From: Arenicola marina
Taxonomy: Eukaryota; Annelida; Polychaeta; Arenicolidae
Length of the DNA stretch: 64,000 bases
Assembly: GCA_964019135.1 (NCBI GenBank)
Contig: OZ025257.1
Location: 16,147,971-16,211,970 of the forward strand
Direction: 5' to 3'
Positions 24,462 through 36,900 of this stretch are shown piece by piece. The notes beneath the pieces were generated by a model that made no database searches, was not told the origin of the DNA, and saw nothing but the letters and a program-made list of their open reading frames with translations. Positions within the stretch are counted from its first letter, which is position 1. Each line of letters starts with the position of its first letter. The position numbers and the translations under genes are program-made.

Positions 24462-25634
24462 TAGGGTTGTACAGTCACTACAGAATCTTATCAAGACCCC
24501 ACGAGACAGGGATACTTTTGCTCCACGTTAATGCCTAGCCAATTTTCATTATCCGCCCGAGGCCCCCAGGATAATGAAAATGAAGGGCTGCTACGGATTA
24601 ATGAAGGGCCAATGAAATGTCTAACGCCATGCAAACCTCGGGCTATTACTAATAATACGAGTTGAATTTAAGTTAACATGTCTCCTTGCGTCTTTGATTT
24701 AATTCGCATGCAACGTTCGAAATAAAGTGTTTAGCGCTTACAAGCCTTCCCAGATCTTGTGTGCCAGTCGCCTTCTTTACGCCATATAACAGTATATCTT
24801 GACCAAAAATGCGGCACGCGCAGCTAGGCAACTAGGCGGCTAGGCCGGCCATTTCAATCAATAGGGCTGTACAGTCACTTCGGGATCTTATCGAGACCCC
24901 ACGAGACGGGGATACATATGCTCTGCGTCAATACCTAGCATCAACGGTCTGTAGGTGCTGCCTACCTTCCGGTTGTTTGCCTTCACTCGCCTCACACACA
25001 AGATCGGCTAAAGCTGTCCTTGGAAGCACAACTAACAACTGAAGTTCTGTGCATATCCGAATTATAACCATCCGAGTAGATTTATGTAATGCATGAGCGG
25101 TTAGGCAGTTGATAAAACAGAATGCGGTTGTCTCATGAGTGACTGTCAGTGTCAGGCGATCTAACGTGCTGCGCGGGGTTTTCCATGTCGTATGACGTAA
25201 TAATCCTCATGACGCGCGTGTCTGCGCGCGGTATCTATGGTTACATAACAACGCTCCTTATATGGACTGAGCAGGTGATGACAATGGTGCTCCGTTTGTC
25301 GTAGAACTGTAAACATCGACGATTTGGCTCAAAATACAGCGCTTCCAACAGTCTCATCGAACGGACCACATGCATTATGGAGAGATAAATGTCTTATCTT
25401 TAACTATATTATGATTTTATATTTAACAATGCCTGGACCAAAGCAAGCAAAAAATAGTTTCACACCCACTCGATTCTTTACGCACAAACCGCGCAGCTGG
25501 CCGGTTCGCAACACTAAAACGTTGACTACAATGATTGCGCGTCACGCAGTTGCAGCAAGGCACCAGCGTGTTTTTTTGTTGGTCCCCAAAAGATCTAAAC
25601 CGGAAATAGAACCCGCGAGAACTGTACAGCCCTA
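24462..25634. mobile_element. TA-flanked inverted-repeat element, possibly nested
   Basis: TAGGGTTGTACAGT at 24,462 and TAGGGCTGTACAGT at 24,862 are two direct copies, each followed by about 80 bp of similar sequence (ccccacgagacagggatac). The inverse ACTGTACAGCCCTA ends at 25,634. TA lies outside both the first copy and the right end, as expected for a TA-targeting DNA transposon. The second copy, with the right end, bounds a 775-bp inner unit, so either the left end was duplicated or two related elements are nested. An ORF starting MPGPKQAKNS (within 25,324-25,686) has no recognised domain. Confidence 0.6.
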
Positions 25635-25699
25635 TAACCACAATTATTTTGTGGGACGTCATGTTTCATTATTCTACGCCATGTAACTACAGCAACAAC

Positions 25700-27808
25700 T
25701 GTTTATTGAAGGGGCCACAGGGCGGTTTGGGTTAGATAACAGGATTTTAGCGACCTTGAGATTTAATGCTATTGTACTAGTTAACACGACCATCTCCTCG
25801 TAATCATTTGGTATTCCGTGACCGTGTGCGTTCCAAACTAAACCAGCCAATAACATGACAGAATAGTCCATTCCAGCTTGTGATTGGTCGGATTATGTTA
25901 AACGGTCACCGTCGTTCTTCTCGGCAGATGCTAGTTGGGAGACTGTTGCACGGAACAATTAAATCACAAAACTTGAGTAGGTTAGTAAATATTTAAGACA
26001 CGATGATTTTATTCACTCCCGTAGCGCTACGAATAATCGGTTATTGTCTTTGACGGTTAAGGCTCCTAGTGCAGCAATTTTCCTTTGAGAAAGTTTTCAA
26101 ATGTTGTAACATCGCAATCAATGAACATATACTTTGAGAATAAATACATATCGCACGCAATAACTTAAAAGGATATTTTGTCAAAGACATGTTTTTCAGA
26201 CAGGTGCATGTCGTGTGGGAGAAACTGGCTTTCTTGTGTGCTACGTCAGCAATAGTCGGGCACATTTATCGCCGCCAGAAAGCACGGAATGAATTTCAGT
26301 TGTCGGTAGAATTAACCCCCCCCCCCCTCCCAAGATAAAACAAAAGCCCAAAACAATCGGTGTTCCTGCCGTTAGAAGGAATAACGCAAAACGTAAGTAC
26401 GATTCAAGCTGTTCCACATGCAAATGATTCCCTGCATGTCGAACCAATAAAACCGGTTTAGGAAGTGATGGAAAAAAGCTAAAATACGAAAGCGGTTAGG
26501 TAAAAATATACAACAAAATGCCAGAAACAACGGTAAAATACATTGAAAACACGCAGCTAAAAAACACAAGTAATTGAACATTAATAGATCCATCGTGGCA
26601 GTAAATATGTATCAAGTAATTGAGAAGGGCTTGGGGCAAGGATGACCATTGTCATGAACAGAATCATCCCGTGAAAAAATGACCTTAGTTAATCTTTTAA
26701 ATCGAAAGCCATCAACTACAGTTTAAAAATTAGGATTTCCCATTAACTATTGTGTCCATATATTCAGATAAAGGATTAAGCAATTCATTAAGTGTGTATA
26801 TCACAACCGAATCAGACTTTGGATGAAATATGAAATGATCGAACGAACTATTGGGGGGGGGGGGGATATATACTGATTATCTGGAGTACAATTCCTCCAG
26901 TAAAGCAGGTCATAACGGTACCCTACAAGACGAATCATAACGCGCGGTATATGTCACAGCATGAGCTGGGTATTCAGTCAGAGCCAGAATAACTATGTTC
27001 CACTATATCAATGTATGTACGTGGAGGTGCGTAACTGGAGTCACTTGTTCCAATGCTGGGTCCCGGGATGACAACAAAACCAGTGGCACAAAATGTATGT
27101 ATACATAAGTACATGCATACGCTTTATCCTTCGGACCAAGCAATGTAAATGCGATTCATTAGAGCCTGTATCCTGTAGGTCCTTTGCCGGCGAAATGTCG
27201 AAGGCTTTGCGTCTCATTACCAGCTTGACTGACCATGTGACTGATCGCAGTAACAGTGCCAGCGGCGTAGTCTGTTCTAGTCACCGTTGGGCGGCCGTGT
27301 CCGCTGGTCATAACGTCACCACGATGGATACAATGGTGCCCTAACGCGGCCATAGCATTTTAAATCATACAAATGATACATAATATGCACTCCTCGGTAG
27401 CTGGCATCGAGTGTTGCCAGCTGTTGAGCCACGTCATCTGGTTCAAAATACATTCACAAACCACTTCTTCTACGGCGGAAACAAGCCACTGAATAATCAC
27501 CCAGCTTGTGACGTCACTCGCGCAATCATATTGTATAAAATACGACGTCAAGTTTAAGTGGTGAAAGTTACATCATTACGCAATTCGTCGAGTCTTTTCG
27601 CACGAAACGAATGCGTGAATGATAAAGGTCAAGAACATCGGGTCCAGTCATAACGCCATTGGTTCCTATGTACATAACTGACGCCAAGACCCGCCTTCGA
27701 CAGAACACATCATAACGCGCCATCCCAGGAGGAACGTTATCTCCATCATAACGGCCTCGTGTCTGTCCTCGGTGTGCAGGGCGGCTCACATCCACACGGG
27801 GCTCCTCA
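25700..27808. other. Downstream flank / 3' UTR region of the receptor
   Basis: No exon recognised. Several copies of a tcataacg motif occur at 26,936, 27,307, 27,648, 27,708 and 27,750, perhaps a very degenerate dispersed unit. The ORF at 27,568-27,795 lies beyond the receptor stop in another frame and is not part of the protein. Confidence 0.5.
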
Positions 27809-27919
27809 TTACGTGGCCGTCGTCTGAATGTTGTCGAAGGAGAAGTAGTTGTCTCGCACGATGGGGGCCGACGAGGGTCCCCGTGTCGGGGGGGTGGTGA
27901 GCGGGGGGTCAGCTCCAGC
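27809..27919 (-). CDS. Receptor exon 12: C-terminus and stop
   Basis: The acceptor is ttccatcag. Thirty-six codons and TAA at 27,811-27,809 encode a Pro/Thr-rich stretch ending VRDNYFSFDNIQTTAT. YFSF fits the tyrosine-based YXXphi adaptor-binding motif; the acidic context (RDNY, FDN) suits a tail signal. The final residues do not match a standard class I PDZ ligand. Confidence 0.88.
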   Translation of the reverse strand, partial: AGADPPLTTPPTRGPSSAPIVRDNYFSFDNIQTTAT

Positions 27920-30900
27920 CTGATGGAATAAAGCGATAATAAAATATTAGTAATATGTTACATGCATTTAGAAATGACATGTACATTACATTTACTGCAT
28001 GCTATTAAACATTAAAAGTCATGTTTTTTAACATGACAACAATTTCGAAGAAAAAAAGATAACATAATAAGCATTTCGACAATTACGATTTTGTAGATTA
28101 TCTTATGCAAATTTTGTAGGGAGGATGTTGTTCTCGTTCTGCCGTTGGAATAAGGCGTTTTTTTTTTGCGAACGATCTTGGGATAACGCGATATACAGAT
28201 TTATTCTACATTAATCGACAAAGAGTGTTCGTACAAATGTTGGGGTGCCGACGTAGGGCCCGACAGGGGAGGGGGCCCCGAGGCGGGGGTCCATGGCTGA
28301 CCCCCCGCTGGCGCTGGTGCTCCGCGACAGTAGCAGACCTGTGCTCGAGTTACCGCTACAACTACTGGTGGCACTGCAGGGGGCGTGGCCTGCAAAAGGT
28401 CAAAGGTCATTTTCTATTGCGATAATTTACGCTTAATATCTGTCTTTTGATAGACATAAACAACGAAGCACGAATATCAGTAATGGAGAATTGATATTTA
28501 AAAAAGACAAGTCCGAAGAGAAAGGTTGGAAATATACACTTACATGGAAAAGAATAGGGAGACTTATACCCTTCTGGAAAATGGTTGTACCATTAGATAT
28601 CAATATAAATAGTTACAAATTACCGAGGAAGCTTGGGGACTTCTTTACCGCGGAAGTTTTGGAACTTACGCGTCACCGAAGAAGTTGTAGGACATACTTC
28701 ACCCGGAAGCTTTGTGACTTGTGAAACTTCATCGAAGAGACTTCGGGACTTACACTTCACCGAGGAGACTTTGGGACTTACACTTCACCAAAGAGATTTT
28801 GGGACTTACACTTCACCGAGGAAGCTTTGGAACTTTCACCTCACAGATGAGACTTTGGGACTTCCCCTTCGCCGTGGAAGCCTTGTGACTTACACTTCAC
28901 CGAGGAGACTGACTTACATCTCAAGACGCGCTGCACGATGGGAAGTCGCCGACACCGCCGCACTCTCCGGGAATGGTCGACGTAAAACTTGGGCTGTCTG
29001 CGCACGCGTATGCAAATGATGCCAGCGACGATAAAGACACAGAATGCGGTGAAGCAGATGGGAAGGATGAGGGACCAGTCGATGTGGAATGACGGCGGAG
29101 ACGCTCCTGTGGCCGGGTGAAGCAGGAGAGACGGCGTTAACAGTGATACATGGTAATCAGGTGTAGCAGCATCCAGAATGTGGAATAATATTGTTCAGAT
29201 AATTAGGATCTGAGAAATGGTATAAAAGCATGGAGTTTCGGATATTTGATTCAAACGCTTTTGCCACATCTTTCCAACTGATCTCGACTTTAATAGTGTA
29301 TCTTCCGAAATAATCTTGACTTGACCAGTGCGTCTTCAAGTCCACTTTCAATAAATGTATCTTCATGCAAATTAAATCTTAATCCAAATGAAATTAAAAT
29401 GATTACAATAAAATGCAACATAATACCAATAAAATGTTTTCTAATGCCATTAAACTGTAATTCAACGGTAATTAAATTTAATAAAATAGAGAAATTAAAT
29501 ATTATTAAATGGTAAGTTAATTAAATTAAATTTAAAGATGTAATGACGCAAGGTGAATTGTATTAGCCTCATAGTTGTCCTTAAGTCACTTATAAATGAT
29601 GTTGACATTGTCCATACTTAGCCCCAAGTAGTCGCACCCCAGTCGTTGCCACAGGTGGCGGCAGAGCTGGTGGTCGCAGGCAGCCTCCAGGGGCACACAG
29701 CTGGCCCCGCAGTGCAGGGAGTTGTTGGCACACAGCACGGGGACGGGGGTAGTGGACGGGTGGAGCGAGCCTGAAACCACGGCCAGGGCAATGGGGTCAG
29801 CCTCATTAGCGTCTCATAGTGTAGCTTACAATAGATCAAAATATCTGGCACAATATATGGGAAGCGGAAGAGGGGCGGGAGGGGGGGCAGGGGCAGAAGG
29901 GGGGGGGGGGTCAGGAGCGGCGTGAAGTCGAAACGAACTGAAAAAGCCCGCAGTAGCACTATTTGAGGCTGAAATCAATGTCATATGCCTCATGCTGCAT
30001 AATTTATATGCAGATATAGGTAGAGAGGGGAAATGATTGGCTCAGTTCAACAAGTATAATATTCACGCGGAACATAGATTTTGCGTTCGGCTTATCTTGA
30101 TTCGCACACGAGCGGAAAGTACGAGTGCGCATGCTCGAAATATCCACGCCAATTGCTCCGCTAGAATCCCCAACGAACTCACCCCCAAGATGTCAGTAAG
30201 TACGAATAATGTGGGCGTTCCTACCGCAGTAGTACTCGTCGCTACCATCGGGGCAGTCGAGCCAGCGGTCGCAGAGTGCTGAGGCCAGGATACAGCGACC
30301 TCCACTCTCACAGGCCACCTCGGTACGCCGACAGACAGGTGTCAGCACCGACTGGGGGGTCTCCCGCGTGTCAGAGTCCGAGGCTGAGGATCAGGGGAAA
30401 GCAGAGGCGGCGAATGTTTAAAACAATATGTAAAACATCTGTACCAACACATTATTGGTAAAACACGTGGTAAAAGCGCGCATATGGTATTGGTAAAACA
30501 CAGGTACGCATAGGGTATTGGTAAAACACAGGTACGCATAGGGTATTGGTAAAACACAGGTACGCACAGACTATTAGTAAATCGTTGGCAATGTGCCCAA
30601 CTATTGATGAAACTCAAGTACGCTCAGGTTATTGGTAAAACACCAAAGTGCACAGGTTATTAATAAACAGCGGAGCCCACAGATTGCTGATAACACTCCG
30701 GCGTTATTTATAAACCGTTGATGTGTACAGATTAATGTTAAAACACCGGAGCGTGCGCACCGGTAATTAGTGATAAAAAACTATCATTAATCAATCTTAC
30801 AGACCAGTTTTCATATCTTTTGTACTGTAGTAATATGACATTATGTTTCCCATAATATGATGTTACTCTCATAATATTAGGGCAGCAAGCTATAAAATAC

Positions 30901-33900
30901 TAAACAAGACCCCAGAGGCATCTAATGTTACCGAGACTAGTACCTGCAACGTGGGGCAGGGAGTGCACAGATGCTCGAGACCCGTATGTTAGTAATAACT
31001 GGATCCTTAGGTAATAATAACTGGATCCTTAGGTAATAATACACTGACAGCAGCGGCGGCACTGGTACTGGCACTTACGTTGGCAGACATCTTTCTCGTC
31101 GTGGCCGCTCGGGCAGTGGGCGTGCCCGTCACAGACGAGATAGTGGTCTATGCACAACCCCCCGGGATCCACACCCGCCTCCCCTACTGCCCCCATCCTC
31201 TCCACGTCGGGGCAGTAAAACTCGCTGGCTCTTCCGCACTGTAGTTTTCCGCTAGCGTTCTCACTGCCTGCAGCGTTTACAAGCGGGAAAGTCCGGTGAC
31301 ACTAACGCACGGAATCATAAATGTCTCGGAGCGCATAAAATGGAATATGGAGTACACGTGAAGCGGACCGTTTCACAGCAGGCGTCATCGTTTTATGGAT
31401 GTCTTTACCCCGATGAGGGATATTTCCCGGCAGCGGCCATGGCGGATATCCGTATGAATTATCTTATTATTGGGGGGAAATGTCGGTTTTATTGCGTCAT
31501 TAATAGGTCACGACAACCAGGCAATAAAGACACGGCTCGTTTCCATCATGCGGACCCATAACGTCAATGAGATATAATTCCCAAAATAAATATAGACGCT
31601 ATTTGATGATTATGAGATAATAAAGCGGATGAAAGAGGGAACAATTCTGCGATGTGATGGAGAATGCATAGAACACTATGTAGAATAGGGGCATGAAAGT
31701 CGAAAATCAACAGTTTGCGTCGGAGAACTATAGAGAGCGGTGGGACATCTAAATTTGGAGGAAAATGCGGGTGATGACAAGGAAACTGTTTTCCACAGAG
31801 AGTCTCGCGCTGTTATTGTGACTGATATTTACTACCTAGAGGCGAACAAAAAACCGACAGAGATCAGTTGAAATTAATAACAACACTCAGGTGCCCTTTC
31901 ACAAAACCACACATAAAGTATTACAGATACACAAATATTTCAACAGCGACGTCGGAGTAAAATCTTTTTAATATGGACGACCGGACCTGGTCGGGCACTG
32001 ACGTCATTTGTGACGTATACGGAGACTGTATGTAGGCTGCAGGCTTACCGTTGACCGGGTTATTGTAGGCCACAAACGTGAATCGCAATGTGTCGGTAGC
32101 CAAGACAGGTCCCGTCAGACGCATGTATAGACCATCGGATGACGTGGACAAGTCCAGCCCAGACAGGACCTGGTGCAGGTGTGACGTCACCAATGCGTTG
32201 TCCACCAGCGGGGGAGACGATGACGTCATACCAGAGCGGATGGACAGCGTCACGTGGGACCCTAAAGTAAGAATGAGTAAAAAGACATCGTATTGTTAAC
32301 AATTCACTAATCTTCTCAGTTTATAAGTTAAATACTCTGGTTGTTTATTGCAGAATACATTTTTTTCTTCAGATCGAGAGTGGGTGGCGGATTCCACGAT
32401 AAATAAATCAATTAGTTCTCATATAATAGGTCCCTTGGGAAGACAAATTTAACCAAGTCACATTTATACCAACTACTGGTCCGCAACGAATCCATTTCGC
32501 TAGGTTTTTCGCATTGCAATATTTCAATCGTAAATTTCATATATTTATAATTTGTCTTTCGCCAACATTTATTCCGCCATGTCCAAACCAATCAGGCGTG
32601 GTGACGAGACCTTGTCTTCATCTAATACGATCAAGTCGACAACACAAATTCCAAGCTGAGACACATGCTATGCAATCATCTGGAACAGTTTATTTACCTT
32701 GCGACATTTGCAAGGAATCCACTTGTAGGCGTAGATTTTGAAAGGCACTATTTTTGTGGATGACCCAAATGCAGTCATGTATTCTTCCGCTGGTCCAATG
32801 CGAGGCTGAGAATGCTTGGTTTCCTCCCGTCAGGTAACGAATGTAGCCTCCACAGTCTGACAGGAGGACGAGTAGATATCATGATGAAATCAGACACGGC
32901 TTGTACGTTGTTCACCGGGGTAATTAATTTATGTCTAACCTATTTCTGTATATTTATATAACACTTGGCTTGCGGGTAAGTAGACACGACACTGCTGCTA
33001 ATATTAACTGTTATATCCGATATTTGTCGAAAAGATATTTAAAATCTATATTAGTTGGAACAGAAATGATATGAATTGGTCTTTAGGCCGCTTGTGTGCG
33101 CGACACGGGACCTGCCCATTACAGCAGAGAGATCCCCAGCACTTGTCAGACCTCTAAATTGAAGGGTGGAGCCCCCTACCCCTACCCACTCCCCATCGCC
33201 TCATTCTGTGCCCTTCGACGCCAACGCCACCCCCCTCCCCCACCCTCTACACACACACCGGCTGTCATTTCAGATCGACTGTTCCCCCCCCCCCTACCAC
33301 CCCACAGTAATAATCAGACACCCCAACCCCAACCCCGTCCCGTCCTTGCAATTGTTTGGCGCCCCGACTGATGTGATTGTTACCTGTCTCGGGAATGTAC
33401 ACAGTCTCATTCTCTGCAATGGAAGATTTATTCCTTTATAACATGGAATAGTAACTTGCTATAAATTACAGGAATTCAACTTAATACGTGTAAGTCAGAA
33501 TGCATCCAGTAACCAATGATAATGCAGGCATTATGCCCAATCATCCAAAAGTATTTTTTCATTTACTGAACATATTATCTTTTGCGTTTCCACTTCATAG
33601 CTTACAACAGTAATTTGCGTATTTCAATAATGCCCCCCCCCCCTCCCCACCAACCCAGAAATAAAATAAAATGAAAGTAACAAAACATTAAATACATTTT
33701 CATTTAATTTTGTGCTAATAACATTCTTCCTCCGGTCAAATATAACACCAATTTTCTGCTGCCGCAAACTGAAGCAGCCGCAGCAGCCACAGCAGCAGCA
33801 GCGGCGGCGGCCCACGAACCTGGGACAAATCTGTAAGACGCCGTGAATCCGAGGTTAATGGACCTGGAGATGGATCCCTGGAGCACGTCCGGCTCGAAGA

Positions 33901-36900
33901 CCAGGAGGAGGACCTGGGAGGGCGTGTGGAGGACGGGCCGGAAGTAATATCCATAGTGGGTCGACATCGGGGTGTCCGTCTCTGCCTCGGTTTCATAGAA
34001 CTGGCGGAAGACGACGGTCGAGAAAGGTTATAATAATGGGCGGAAGTCATCCCCCCACCCTACCCAAACAAATGTAATAATAATTATAAAAATTAAAGGT
34101 GATCCTAAGGCTAGAGAGGCGTTGTGCCTTGATGGCGTCCTATATTTAAGGCCATGAAAACAAAATGGTTGTGACGAGAAATGTGCCTGGAAGAGGGCGG
34201 AAGCACTGATCTTGTTGGTCTTCCGTCAAAACGGAGAAAGTAGGTGAGGCACCGGAACAAGCTGTCTCAGTAAAGTCTGGCTAATAGGCAATTCGAGTAC
34301 TAATCACTGAAACACGACATATGCCGTCAGGAACCAATATATAAGCTGGTTCCGCCGCTTCAACAGAGCGTAGGTCGATATTAACTGTAGATACTATGTC
34401 AGCTGTGCTATTACATATGAATTAGATCCGGAAAACTTTTATTTGTTTTTTTGCATGACATTTTTTGTTCCTTTTTATATAATATCTTCAACCGGACATG
34501 ATCTACTCCGGACGTAGTACAAAAAATATACACCAGGGCCTGAGATAAATTATATATATATATTTAAATATATCTTAAGGAGACTGATCTAGATCATAGC
34601 AATCAAGGACGCGATTCAAGGAAACTGACCAAAATCCTGGTGTCGTGATTGATATCCCAATCCACGAAGGAGAGGTAGACCGTGCCTTCTGGATCTGGAT
34701 TGCGGATCAGGTACAGATACTTCTCGCCATCCCTGGCGTACCCCAGCGGGAAGTTCGGAGAACGGAACACTGGGGCGCTACTGTCGTTCTGCGCTGAGAC
34801 AAGCATGCTCGTGTATTCAGCTTTCTTCTCTGCAAGAATGTGAACGAGATTGCTCTGATTTGCAATGGCTGCGTTGGCAGTGGGATTAATGTGTTGGGGT
34901 TTCTGGATCAAGTCGGGCGATTTAACTAATCTCTGTATGTCATATCGCGACAGTGGGAAGGGTCAAGATAGAGATGAGATATGGCTGAGCTATACTGAGT
35001 AGCCCATGTGTTCTTGACATAGAATATAATACGGGATATTTATCCTGCATAAATGTTGACAGGTTGGATTCGAACCACACACCTGTCGCTTTGGCTGCCA
35101 CTCGACAATAGCGCAATAGCCGAACCTACCAATACAAGTACATAAAATGGATTTCGTATCTAAGGGCGCGGGGAGACAATCTTCTGCTGGTAGTCGGGCA
35201 GGTAGATATTATCGGCAATAATAAATTGATAATCATATGAAATGGGTTCCTTTAATGCTGACATTTTTTCTGTGATAATAGATAGCTTGTATTTTCAACA
35301 ACATGCCAGAAGCAGTTTTAAATATACAATGTAACTTGCCAGAAACAAGCCATTTTATGTTCGCGACGTGTGGCCTGGTGTCAAGTAATGTTAAAGGGGT
35401 ATCTGGGGACATCGTTCTCGGCTGAATCAAGCTTGATACGGTGCTGATGCGCTCCTCACAACTACCGCTCAATACACTGTGTGATATGCAACCAATCCAA
35501 CATGTTCATGCCATTCATCAGCCGCCATTGATAACGTTGATATCATTTCGGCCCAACAAGGCCGGCGGAGGCCGAGTACGGCGCCGTGTCCAACATACAG
35601 CGCCTGGGGAGGGATACGAGGGGCTATAGACCACACAGCACACGGCCGTTATTGGCGACCCACGAGGGTCAATACCCATGGTGACCTGACAGTAACGATC
35701 AGAGGCTTGGGCGGGGTGGGCGAGTTGGGTTGATATGGTGGGGAGAGGGAGGGGAGGGGGGGGGGGTCAAATGTCAAATTAAATAGTTGGAAGAGTGAAA
35801 AAAATACTATCCATAAATTTGTACCTAATTTGACTGCTGTCCGATTTAGTTCAGTCGGCAGTTTATTTCATTTATTTTTGTGGCTATACGTTGAACCATG
35901 ATCAGAGCGCTGGAATCGTCTTCGCACCGTAATACGCATATATTGATGTGTTCAGTGGTGGTTGCACAGTGCATGGACCCTGAGGGTAGATGTCTATTGG
36001 CTCATAATTATCACCCGGGCAGTCTGTGGCGTTTTTACAAGGGGTAGAAAATGGTTTCATCCCTTGAGGGCCTAGTTCTGGTAATCCTTAATGCCTTCCC
36101 TTTGGATGAATGCCGCCATAGCTGTTAGTTAGTTAACGCCGACTGGCTGTGTGAAATGAGACCCCGGACAGAAAGCGGCTGCTTAAATCTTTTACGAGGT
36201 GCTTAGAAATGACCCACTTTGAATAGGAACAACACGAATGACGTCACGCCGGGCGCCATAGATCACACCGCCGGGAGAAGAGAAGATCAAAGCCAGGCCG
36301 CCAACCATAGCATAGTAACCGACCACTACAATGACCAGAGCTAAGCCGTCCCTATGGTAACTTCCAATGTATAATACACTCGCTTCCGGGCCGCACTTCC
36401 GGGCGATAAATGGAGTTTTTAACGACCGCATTTGCGGGTCTGCCATGAGAGAGAGTGATAACGTACCTTCCGTGCCGACGTGGATAGTGACTCGGGGCTC
36501 CGTGGAGGCCCACAGACACAGGCGGACGTGGACATGGGAGGAGATGGAGGTATAGGAGTGGGGCTCGGTGAACGGGAATAGCTGGTCCCTCTCGCCGATG
36601 TCTCTGTAGGCTGGCTCGTAAATCTCCACCAGGTGATTACACCTGGAAATAAATGTAAAGTAGTTATGTGCGTTAACACGTGAACTGCGGGCGTGAACAA
36701 TGGGGTTAATTTCGGTTTTAGTTTCATCATAAATGTTCACGTGTCAGCTTTGCATACCTGGATTAAACGGCGATATCGCGTGACCTTCATAGGTACATCT
36801 ACAATATTAGTCAAAGGGGTCAAAGTACATAGCTCACCGTTAGTTTGGAAAACCACGTCATTGATAATACTCGGAAGAAACTAATTAAAATTAATTAGGT

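Noticed and set aside
27568-27795. 75-codon minus ORF downstream of the receptor
   Set aside because: Lies after the receptor stop and in another frame; no acceptor or conservation signal.
28201-28410. Alternative reading of receptor exon 11 ending at 28,201
   Set aside because: Its frame does not match the phase of exon 10; the chosen frame joins both neighbours and leads to the exon 12 stop.
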